This document shows, piece by piece, positions 1 through 5,614 of a stretch of 5,838 nucleotides of DNA (within the stretch, counting starts at the first letter, position 1; each line of letters begins with the position of its first letter). This DNA comes from Gaiellales bacterium (GTDB lineage Bacteria > Actinomycetota > Thermoleophilia > Gaiellales > F1-60-MAGs149), in contig JAURLF010000070.1 in assembly GCA_030831375.1 (NCBI GenBank), positions 1-5,838 on the forward strand. The letters are read 5' to 3'. The position numbers and the translations under genes are program-made. The notes under the pieces were generated by a model. The model did no database searches. It worked only from the letters and a program-made list of their open reading frames with translations, and was not told where the DNA came from.

Positions 1-107
1 CTCAGGCGCCACGGGCAAAGGCGGGTTGGGGCCGTGGTACGTGCCCCAATTCATGCGCGAGCAAAGCCACACGTCGATGACGTAGCCCGCGCGCAGGGGG
101 CCCGCGT
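1..107. other. Edge stretch of uncertain coding status next to the truncated aldolase
   Basis: This stretch has visibly more A and T than the rest of the window. Two readings look protein-like. On the minus strand a frame runs open from the edge to about 111 and includes the residues NWGTYHGPNPPLPVAPE. Its G+C by codon position is about 62/54/89 percent, a coding-like pattern, and its only upstream start is a TTG overlapping the aldolase TGA. On the plus strand the complementary frame ends in GLGPWYVPQFMREQSHTSMT and a TAG at 83-85, which would be the tail of a gene converging on the aldolase. The two share third positions, so composition cannot separate them well. The first/second position balance slightly favours the minus strand. 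I recognise neither. Confidence 0.3.
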
Positions 108-117
108 TCAATCGCGG
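102..117. other. Short hairpin over the aldolase stop codon
   Basis: CCGCG (102-106) and CGCGG (113-117) form a perfect 5-bp stem around a 6-base loop that holds the TGA of the minus-strand gene. No T-tract follows, and short GC stems are common in this composition. A terminator role is only possible. Confidence 0.2.
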
Positions 118-896
118 CGCGGCTCGATCCCCGGCGGCACCGACATCACCATCGCCTGCTTCGCCGCGTCGTAGTCGGTCACGAGCAGCATGTCGCGGCC
201 GATCTCCCGCAGGTTCGACTTGTCGACGCCGGACGCGCTCATCCAGAAGCGCAGGTCGTCCTTGCGGGCCGACAGGTTGCCGTACGACAGGCCGCCGATC
301 GAGTAGAGCCGCATGACGTGCTCGAGGTCGCGCTTGTCGAGGTAGTCCTGGATCGGGAACGGCGCGGGCAGGAGGTCGAGCGCGTCGAGGCGCTCGCCGG
401 CGCGGGTCAGCGCGGCCGTGACGTCGTCGCCGTCCCACAGCTCGGGCTCGAGGTCCGGGTTCCAGATGTTGTCGATCACGAGGTGGCTCTCGGCGAGCGG
501 CGCGAGCCGCTCCGCCACCATCGCGTAGAAGGCGTCGTCGCCCGTGTCGGGGATCGCGTAATTGCCCTGTTCCATCGTGCCGAAGCGCGCCTCGACGCCG
601 GGCACGACGCGGACGGAGACGTTCGACAGGGCCCGCACCAGCACGGGGTAGTAGTCGCTGATCGCCTCCTGGAAGTCCGCCGGGGGCGCCTCGCCCGCGT
701 AGATCGCGGCGCAGAACGTCGTCTTGTTCTCGCGGCGGTAGGGGCGCACGTTGCCGCGGTCGACGAAGTTGCAGACGAGGTTCGCGGTCGCGAGGTCGTC
801 GGTGCGCTCGTAGCCGCGCGCGCTGAGGGCGGCGCTGAGCTTCTCGGCGAAGGGGGCGAGCGTGTCGGAGACCTCTCCGTGAAAGGCGAATCGCAT
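108..896 (-). CDS. Class II aldolase/adducin-type protein, C-terminally truncated (possible pseudogene)
   Basis: The protein is 262 residues from the ATG at 896. Residues 1-180 are a domain I do not recognise. From about 185 the sequence matches the first half of a class II aldolase/adducin fold: GGLSYGNLSAR (201-211) corresponds to the GNxSxR phosphate-binding loop, and WMSASGVDKSNL (218-229) to the following T/S-x-S/T-G loop. In the family (for example fuculose-1-phosphate aldolase) a glutamate and three histidines that bind zinc come next. Here TGA falls right after PPGIEPRRD, so every metal ligand is missing, and no frame of the remaining 107 bases supplies an HxH. Known aldolase chemistry is therefore unlikely unless this is a mutation, deletion or assembly junction. 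A GTG start at 929 is possible, but it would place the TANNNT promoter element inside the gene, so I prefer 896. The substrate is unknown. The family assignment is good; calling it a pseudogene is inference. Confidence 0.75.
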   Translation of the reverse strand: MRFAFHGEVSDTLAPFAEKLSAALSARGYERTDDLATANLVCNFVDRGNVRPYRRENKTTFCAAIYAGEAPPADFQEAISDYYPVLVRALSNVSVRVVPGVEARFGTMEQGNYAIPDTGDDAFYAMVAERLAPLAESHLVIDNIWNPDLEPELWDGDDVTAALTRAGERLDALDLLPAPFPIQDYLDKRDLEHVMRLYSIGGLSYGNLSARKDDLRFWMSASGVDKSNLREIGRDMLLVTDYDAAKQAMVMSVPPGIEPRRD

Positions 897-903
897 GGGG
901 ATG

Positions 904-909
904 AGGGTA
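904..909 (-). promoter_or_regulatory. -10 element for a leaderless aldolase-type transcript
   Basis: Read on the minus strand, TACCCT lies 7 bases before the ATG at 896. That is the spacing at which transcription would start on or next to the A of the start codon. No Shine-Dalgarno is present in front of this ATG, which agrees with leaderless translation. No clear -35 hexamer is seen. It is the only TANNNT match on this strand of the spacer. Confidence 0.5.
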
Positions 910-949
910 GCAGCCGCGCGGGTTCGCACCCTGCGCGCGGCGCGTGCGC

Positions 950-955
950 TACGAT
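950..955 (+). promoter_or_regulatory. Candidate -10 element for the helicase gene
   Basis: TACGAT fits TANNNT and is the only such match on the plus strand between 897 and 1047. A start about 7 bases downstream would give a leader of about 85 bases. That leader contains a small hairpin, GTGCC-gtca-GGCAC (969-982). No convincing -35 is visible. Confidence 0.35.
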
Positions 956-1037
956 TCGCGCGGTTGCGGTGCCGTCAGGCACTGCGGATCCCGTCCCGGG
1001 CAGCCGACCGCGGTCGCGCCGTCGCCCGGAACGGGGT

Positions 1038-1042
1038 GGAGG
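1038..1042 (+). promoter_or_regulatory. Shine-Dalgarno GGAGG that fixes the helicase start
   Basis: GGAGG with a 5-base spacer precedes the ATG at 1048. The reading frame is open further upstream, to an ATG at 895, but that start would run through the divergent promoter region and lacks a comparable ribosome binding site. A GTG at 1036 is in frame but overlaps the GGAGG. Confidence 0.7.
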
Positions 1043-1047
1043 CGTTG

Positions 1048-4000
1048 ATGCGCGAAGCCGAGTCGTCGGCGACACCAACCGGGTTCGTGGACACGGCGGG
1101 CGATCCGCCGCTCGACGACGTGGAGCGCTGGATCGGCGAGCGCATCCACGCGCCGGGCGACGAGGGCCCGATCCGCACGGGCACGCTCTGGGCCGGCGCG
1201 TACGCGGACGCCGTGCGCGAGCTGGCCGACGGCCTGCCCTCGCCGTCGCCGGAGTACCGGCGCCGCTACGCGCTGCCGCTCGGACTGCAGCGGATGCTGG
1301 CCGAGGACGAGCCGCACCTGCAGTCGGGACTCGCGCTGCGGCCCCACCAGGTCGACGCGCTCGCGGGCATGCTGGCGGCGCTCGTCGGCGACTACGAGCG
1401 CATCGCCGAGGCGGAGGACGAGGGCGAGGAAGCCGAGGCGCGCATCGCGGACGAGTCGACCGCGGTCGTCGGCGAGTCCGACGCCGCGGACGACGAGGAC
1501 GACGAGGACGACGTGGACGACGAGGACAACGAGGACGAGGAGGGCGCGGACGCGGACGCGGAAAGGGGCGCGCCGGCATCGGCGCTCGGCAGCGCGCACA
1601 TCGACCTCGCCGTGCCGGACGAGGGCGACGAGGAGGACGAGGACGACGACGAGGACGCGACGGGGGAGATCGACGACCCGGGCGCTGCGCGCCGCTACCG
1701 CTTCAAGCACCCGACCGCGTCCGGCAAGACCGTCGCCGCGGCCGCGTTCGTCGACGCGTCGCGCATCACCGGGGTCCTGATCCTCACGCACCGGCGCCTG
1801 CTCGTCGACCAGTTCCGGCGCGACCTCACGGAGCAGGGCTACGCGCACCGCATCAAGGACCCCGTGCTCGGCAAGGCCAAGGCGCCGGCCGTGCCGCCGA
1901 TCTCGATCGAGACGTACGCCTGGTTCATCAAGAACGCGGACCGCCTCAACCGCGACGTCTACGGCGTGATCCTCTGCGACGAGGCGCACACCGCCCTCGG
2001 CGACCGCACCTCGGCCGCGATCCGCCGCGTCGACACGCCGACCTACATCGGCATGACGGCGACGGACCAGCTGCTGCAGAAGCACGTCGGCGACGTCTTC
2101 CCCGCGGAGATCGCGGACTTCCCGCTGGCGGAGGCCGTCCTCTCCGGCGTCGTCGCGCCGCTGCGCGCCGTGCGCGTGCCGCCGGGCGCGTCGCTCAAGC
2201 GCGTGCGCATCGTCGGCGGCGATTACGACCAGGCCGAGCTCGCCGAGGCGCTCGATCACGACGCCGTCAACATGGCCGCCGCGATGTACTACCTCGACAT
2301 GTTCGGGCAGCGCCCGGGCATCGTCTACGCCGCCGGCGTCGACCACGCGGGCCGCGTCGCCGCCGCGATGCGCGCCGTCGGCCTCAAGGCCGCCGCCGTC
2401 TCGGGGCGCACGCCGCCGCGCGAGCTGGCCGAGACGCTCGCCGGCTACGAGCGCGGCGAGGTCAACGTGCTCGTCAACGCGCAGCTGCTCGCCGAGGGCT
2501 GGAACGCACCGCGCGCCACCGTCTGCATGCACCTCGCACCGACCGCGTCGCGGCGCGTCTACCAGCAGCGCGTCGGCCGCGTCATGCGCCTGCACCGGCG
2601 CAAGGAGGCCGGCGTCGTCGTCGACTTCGCCGAGGCCGCCGCGCCGCACACGGACCGCACGATCACCCTGCACTCGCTGCTCGACGTCGACGTCTTCCAG
2701 CCGGGCGCGCTGGTCACGCCGCGCCCGCCGCGCGTGCGGCGGCGCTGGCGGCGGCTGCCGAAGGCGCTCGTGCGGGAGGCGCCGTGGCTCGTGCCCGTCA
2801 CGCCCGACCCGGCGCGGCGCGCGCTCGTGATCCGCGACAACTGGAAGACGGTCGCCGTCGACCGGCTGCCCCTCGACGAGCAGGAGCTGTGGGCGGAGCA
2901 CGCGGCGGAGCGCGCCCAGCCGAAGGACCTCGAGAAGCTCGCCCGCGTGCTCGTCGCCGTGCCGCGCGAGGCGCGCCTGCGCTTCTTCGCGAAGTGCGCC
3001 GCCGAGAACCGCCACCGCCAGCTGCGCCTCGAGGCGCTGCGCGACCTCGCGCAGAGCGGCCCGGGCACGAACCTGTTCGAGCAGGCCGTGCGGCTCGTGG
3101 AGCGCGCGCCGACGTGGCGCCAGGACCGCCAGCAGGGCGCCCGCACGCTGCTTTTGGCCCTCGGCGACGGCTACGGCGAGGCCTCCGATCACTACGTGTC
3201 GGCGTGGGCCTGGCGGCTCGCCGCCGCCTCGCACGACGCGCAGCACCGCCGCGTCGCCGCGGTCGTCGATGGCGGCCGCGACCTCGTCCGCAGCCTCGCC
3301 GGCAAGGGCGGGGAGGAGGCCCGCCGGCAGGCGCTCGAGGTCGTGCGGATCGCCGAGGAGCAGCCGCTCGACGTCGGCGCCGCGATCCTCGCGTGCGTGC
3401 GCACCTCCGACATGGGCGCCGAGCGCGTCCTCGAGGACGCCCGCATCCGGATGTCCGCCGACCCGCGCGCCCTGGCGGCCGCGCTCGGCTCGAACGTGCC
3501 GCTGCCGAAGGGCATCAAGCGCCCCGGCCGCTCGCGCCTGTCCGCCGCGCAGCTGAAGGGCGCGCAGCCGCCGTCCGCCGTGGGCGCCCTCCCGAACGAG
3601 GCCGCCCACGAGGAGCCGAAGAAGCGCCGTCGCCGCCGCAAGCGCAAGCGCGGCGGCGATGAGGCGGCCGCCCAGCCCGATGGCGCCGAGACGACGGCGG
3701 TCGAGGCCCGCGCCGACGAGGGTGCTGCAGCGGACGGCGCAGCGGCGGCGGAGCCCGCGGAGGATGCGGGCGTCGAGGCGGTGGTCGCGGCCGAGCGGCC
3801 CGCGCGCCGCCGGCGCCGCGCCCGCGCCGAACAGGCGGCGGACGCCGCGGCCGGGGAGGCGCCCGCGCCGCCGGACGCCGAGGCCGTCGCGCAGCCCGCG
3901 CCGGACCCCGAGCCCGAGCGCGCGGCCGACGGCCGCCGCCGCGTCGTGATCGAGGACGAGCCCGACGCGGGCGCGTTTTCGTCCGACGGGCTCGCGGCCG

Positions 4001-4071
4001 CGCCGAAGCGCCGTCGCCGCGCACGGCCCGCCGCCGCGCCCGCGGAGCCGGCCGAGCCGGCCGAGTGGTAG
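1048..4071 (+). CDS. SF2 DEAH-box helicase (SSL2/COG1061-like) with acidic insert and arginine-rich tail
   Basis: A 1007-residue ATP-dependent nucleic-acid helicase or translocase, cytoplasmic, with no signal peptide or membrane segment. Core motifs are in order: LRPHQ (97-101, the RPxQ motif), PTASGKT Walker A (222-228), LILTHRRLLVDQF (motif Ia), DEAH (311-314), TAT (337-339, motif III), EGWNAP (483-488, motif V) and QQRVGRVMR (506-514, motif VI, with R511 and R514 as arginine-finger candidates). This order and the EGWNAP/QRxGR forms match SSL2/XPB-like SF2 proteins. Two features are odd. RPHQ and Walker A are 120 residues apart instead of roughly 20-30, because an acidic segment (about 121-210) intervenes. 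The C-terminus after about 855 is an Ala/Glu/Pro-rich tail with three Arg/Lys blocks. Residues about 540-855 are helical-looking and match no domain I recognise. No nuclease or methylase partner is adjacent, so a restriction or defence role is unsupported; repair or RNA/DNA remodelling is a guess. All motifs are intact. Confidence 0.9.
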   Translation: MREAESSATPTGFVDTAGDPPLDDVERWIGERIHAPGDEGPIRTGTLWAGAYADAVRELADGLPSPSPEYRRRYALPLGLQRMLAEDEPHLQSGLALRPHQVDALAGMLAALVGDYERIAEAEDEGEEAEARIADESTAVVGESDAADDEDDEDDVDDEDNEDEEGADADAERGAPASALGSAHIDLAVPDEGDEEDEDDDEDATGEIDDPGAARRYRFKHPTASGKTVAAAAFVDASRITGVLILTHRRLLVDQFRRDLTEQGYAHRIKDPVLGKAKAPAVPPISIETYAWFIKNADRLNRDVYGVILCDEAHTALGDRTSAAIRRVDTPTYIGMTATDQLLQKHVGDVFPAEIADFPLAEAVLSGVVAPLRAVRVPPGASLKRVRIVGGDYDQAELAEALDHDAVNMAAAMYYLDMFGQRPGIVYAAGVDHAGRVAAAMRAVGLKAAAVSGRTPPRELAETLAGYERGEVNVLVNAQLLAEGWNAPRATVCMHLAPTASRRVYQQRVGRVMRLHRRKEAGVVVDFAEAAAPHTDRTITLHSLLDVDVFQPGALVTPRPPRVRRRWRRLPKALVREAPWLVPVTPDPARRALVIRDNWKTVAVDRLPLDEQELWAEHAAERAQPKDLEKLARVLVAVPREARLRFFAKCAAENRHRQLRLEALRDLAQSGPGTNLFEQAVRLVERAPTWRQDRQQGARTLLLALGDGYGEASDHYVSAWAWRLAAASHDAQHRRVAAVVDGGRDLVRSLAGKGGEEARRQALEVVRIAEEQPLDVGAAILACVRTSDMGAERVLEDARIRMSADPRALAAALGSNVPLPKGIKRPGRSRLSAAQLKGAQPPSAVGALPNEAAHEEPKKRRRRRKRKRGGDEAAAQPDGAETTAVEARADEGAAADGAAAAEPAEDAGVEAVVAAERPARRRRRARAEQAADAAAGEAPAPPDAEAVAQPAPDPEPERAADGRRRVVIEDEPDAGAFSSDGLAAAPKRRRRARPAAAPAEPAEPAEW
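1408..1677 (+). repeat. Acidic low-complexity insert (GAC/GAG codon tracts) inside the helicase
   Basis: Helicase residues about 121-210. I count 46 Asp/Glu and only two Arg in 90 residues. Two tracts are near-pure GAC/GAG trinucleotide repeats: 1489-1542 (18 codons, 16 of them GAC or GAG, interrupted once by GTG and once by AAC) and 1627-1656 (ten codons). They are separated by a less biased stretch, ERGAPASALGSAHIDLAVP. The segment sits between RPHQ and Walker A and should be disordered and strongly negative. The repeats are prone to slippage, so length may vary between strains. Confidence 0.8.
3619..4068 (+). repeat. Basic, low-complexity C-terminal tail of the helicase
   Basis: Residues 858-1007. 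Three Arg/Lys blocks, KKRRRRRKRKR (858-868), RRRRRAR (920-926) and KRRRRAR (987-993), are separated by Ala/Glu/Asp/Pro-rich linkers. The gene ends in a 9-base direct repeat encoding AEPAEPAE (4042-4065). The tail is probably disordered and suited to binding nucleic acid or the acidic insert. Similar Arg-rich tails occur on other high-GC actinobacterial RNA/DNA enzymes (general knowledge). Confidence 0.75.
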
Positions 4072-4074
4072 CCG

Positions 4075-4090
4075 CCGCTACTTGTAGCGG
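4075..4090. terminator. Hairpin at the helicase/infA convergent junction
   Basis: CCGCTA (4075-4080) and TAGCGG (4085-4090) form a perfect 6-bp stem with a 4-base loop. It lies 3 bases past the helicase stop and covers the last codons and stop of infA. It could serve both strands. The stem is short and no T-tract follows on either side, so termination activity is uncertain. Confidence 0.35.
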
Positions 4091-4296
4091 TACGTGATGC
4101 GCCCGCGCGTGAGGTCGTACGGACTCAGCTCGACCTTGACGCGGTCGCCGGGCAGGATGCGGATGTAGTGGCGTCGCATGCGGCCGGAGATGTGGCCGAG
4201 CACCTCATGCCCATTGTCGAGCATGACGCGGAACATGGTGTTCGGAAGCGACTCCGTCACCTCGCCCTCGACCTCGATCTTCTCTTCCTTGGTCAA
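4078..4296 (-). CDS. infA: Translation initiation factor IF-1
   Basis: A 72-residue protein, the usual IF-1 length, forming a single S1/OB fold that binds the 30S A site during initiation. Diagnostic stretches are EVEGEVTESLPNTMFRV, HISGRMRRHYIRILPGDRV and VELSPYDLTRGRITYRYK, nearly invariant across bacteria. The start is TTG at 4296. It has GGAG (4305-4302 on this strand) 5 bases upstream and gives the canonical TKEEKIEVEG N-terminus. An upstream ATG at 4389 would add 31 residues foreign to IF-1 and overlap the divergent gene, so I reject it. The gene stands alone: the helicase converges on it 6 bases away and the aminopeptidase diverges from it. Most Actinobacteria instead keep infA before rpmJ/rpsM. 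KEEKIEVEG and PGDRVKVELSPYDL resemble proteobacterial-type IF-1 at least as much as the common actinobacterial form, so a second or transferred copy is possible. Confidence 0.96.
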   Translation of the reverse strand: MTKEEKIEVEGEVTESLPNTMFRVMLDNGHEVLGHISGRMRRHYIRILPGDRVKVELSPYDLTRGRITYRYK

Positions 4297-4301
4297 CGCT
4301 T

Positions 4302-4305
4302 CTCC
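4302..4305 (-). promoter_or_regulatory. Shine-Dalgarno for infA, supporting the TTG start
   Basis: On the minus strand the sequence reads GGAGAAGCG then TTG. GGAG with a 5-base spacer is a good ribosome binding site and selects the rare TTG start over upstream in-frame starts. Confidence 0.65.
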
Positions 4306-4323
4306 GTCGTCTGGTACGGGCGG

Positions 4324-4329
4324 ATGGTA
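4324..4329 (-). promoter_or_regulatory. Candidate -10 element for infA
   Basis: TACCAT on the minus strand, 27 bases before the TTG start, is the only TANNNT match on this strand in the spacer. Initiation about 7 bases downstream would give a leader of about 20 bases containing the Shine-Dalgarno. No clear -35 is seen. Confidence 0.4.
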
Positions 4330-4366
4330 CTCCACGGCCGCCCGGCGCGTCCCCGCACGGCCCCTG

Positions 4367-4372
4367 TAGGCT
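4367..4372 (+). promoter_or_regulatory. -10 element for a leaderless aminopeptidase transcript
   Basis: TAGGCT lies 6 bases before the ATG at 4379 and is the only TANNNT on this strand of the spacer. There is no Shine-Dalgarno before this ATG. The spacing implies transcription starting at the initiation codon. Confidence 0.5.
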
Positions 4373-4378
4373 GCGGCC

Positions 4379-5614
4379 ATGGCCGTCATGACCCCCGCGG
4401 AGCTCGAGCGCTACGCGGACGCCGTCGTCTCCACCTGCCTGCGCCTGCGCCGCGATGACGTGCTCGCGGTGCACGGCGAGGCCGCGCACCGCGACCTGAT
4501 CGTGGCGCTGACCGAGCGCGCCTACGCGAAGGGCGTGCGGCACGTCGATGCGATGGTGATCGAGCCGCGCATCCGCCGCGCCCGCATCGTCGGCGCCCGC
4601 GACGAGGACTCCCTGACGTGGAACCCGCGCTGGCACCGCGTGCGCATGCGCGACCTGATCGCCGCCGACGCCTCGCTCGTGTCGATCACCGGCGAGGAGG
4701 ACCCGGGCCTGATGGACGGCCTCGACCCGCGCCGCGCGATGCTCGAGACGACGGGCCGCTTCCCCGGCCGTGAGGAGTACCTGAAGGCCGTCGCCGCGCG
4801 CCGCGCCCGCTTCTGCGTCGTCGCCTACCCGGCGCCCGGCTGGGCGCGCCAGGTCTACCCGAAGCTGCCGGTGGAGCGCGCGCAGCGCGCGCTCGCGAAG
4901 GACCTCCTGTCGTTCTGCCGGATCGCCGACCGGGACGCTCCCGACGCGTGGCAGCGCCACGTCGAGCTCCTGCGCCGCCGCGCGCAGCAGGTCAACCGCC
5001 GCGGCTTCGCGCGGATGCGCTTCGTCGCGCCCGGCACCGACCTGACGGTCGGGCTCGACCCGGGCACCCGCTTCGTCTCCGCGGACATGAAGTCCGTCAA
5101 CGGCCGCACCTGGTGTGCGAACCTCCCCACCGAGGAGGTCTTCGCGAGCCCGGACTACCGGGTCGCGGACGGACGCTTCACGTGCACGCGCCCGCTCTCG
5201 CTCGAGGGGCGGATGTTCGACGGCATCAAGGCCGAGTTCGCCGGCGGACGGCTGACCCGGATCGACGCGAGGACGACGGCGCAGCGCGACTTCCTGGCCG
5301 CCTACTTCGCCCGCGACAAGGGCGCCGGGCGGCTCGGCGAGATCGCCCTCGTCGACCGCGCCTCGCGGATCGGCCAGACCGGGCGCGTCTACCACACGAC
5401 CCTGCTCGACGAGAACGCCGTCGCGCACGTCGCGCTCGGATCGGCCTACGCCGCGACCCGCGTCGACGACCCGACGGCGACGGGCGACCGGGGCCTGAAC
5501 CGCTCGCGCATCCACGTCGACGTGATGATCGGCTCGGACGCGCTCGACGTCCACGGCATCACGAAGGCGGGCAAGGCGGTGCCGGTGATCGAGGCGGGGG
5601 GCTGGGTGCTCTAG
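4379..5614 (+). CDS. M29-family metallo-aminopeptidase (AmpS/PepS/aminopeptidase T type)
   Basis: A 411-residue cytoplasmic exopeptidase that removes N-terminal residues from peptides using a two-metal centre, close to the family's usual length of about 410. The family's metal and catalytic residues are all visible: NLPTEEVF (248-255; E253, with E252 beside it), GEIALVD (E321), ENAVAHVALGSAY (H350 and Y357) and HVDVMIGSDALDVHG (H379, D381). Spacings agree with what I remember of the family, except that the loop between Y357 and H379 seems about four residues shorter. The N-terminal half (1-200) is the family's substrate-side domain. The ATG at 4379 is chosen because a TAGGCT element lies 6 bases upstream; the ATG at 4388 is an alternative start. 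The gene is divergent from infA and converges on the next gene with overlapping stops. It is probably a housekeeping peptide-turnover enzyme and shows no sign of damage. Confidence 0.93.
   Translation: MAVMTPAELERYADAVVSTCLRLRRDDVLAVHGEAAHRDLIVALTERAYAKGVRHVDAMVIEPRIRRARIVGARDEDSLTWNPRWHRVRMRDLIAADASLVSITGEEDPGLMDGLDPRRAMLETTGRFPGREEYLKAVAARRARFCVVAYPAPGWARQVYPKLPVERAQRALAKDLLSFCRIADRDAPDAWQRHVELLRRRAQQVNRRGFARMRFVAPGTDLTVGLDPGTRFVSADMKSVNGRTWCANLPTEEVFASPDYRVADGRFTCTRPLSLEGRMFDGIKAEFAGGRLTRIDARTTAQRDFLAAYFARDKGAGRLGEIALVDRASRIGQTGRVYHTTLLDENAVAHVALGSAYAATRVDDPTATGDRGLNRSRIHVDVMIGSDALDVHGITKAGKAVPVIEAGGWVL

Noticed and set aside
40..80. HELGH (zinc-protease-like HExxH) in one minus-strand frame near the window start
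   Set aside because: The frame ends in a stop at 4-2, is only about 35 codons long past the aldolase stop, and the residues around the motif do not continue like an M48 or ImmA-type protein. Probably chance.
949..3609. An 886-codon minus-strand open frame antisense to the helicase
   Set aside because: It mirrors the helicase codons, including long valine/leucine runs opposite the acidic tract. It has no recognisable domain and no ribosome binding site.
318..3662. A plus-strand open frame of about 1100 codons overlapping the aldolase antisense and the helicase
   Set aside because: The translation is almost entirely Arg/Ala/Gly/Pro with no motifs, typical of an off-frame reading in very GC-rich DNA. 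The helicase frame carries all SF2 motifs.
4042..4065. Direct repeats at the helicase 3' end as a mobile-element or attachment site
   Set aside because: The 9-base repeat simply encodes AEPAEPAE. There is no integrase, tRNA or terminal inverted repeat nearby.
1048..4071. The helicase as part of a restriction or phage-defence system
   Set aside because: No nuclease, methylase or specificity subunit is fused or adjacent, and the neighbours are housekeeping genes. Nothing supports a defence role beyond the SF2 fold.
4297..4389. N-terminal extension of IF-1 from the ATG at 4389
   Set aside because: IF-1 is 71-73 residues. The extension resembles no IF-1, overlaps the aminopeptidase start, and the TTG has its own Shine-Dalgarno.
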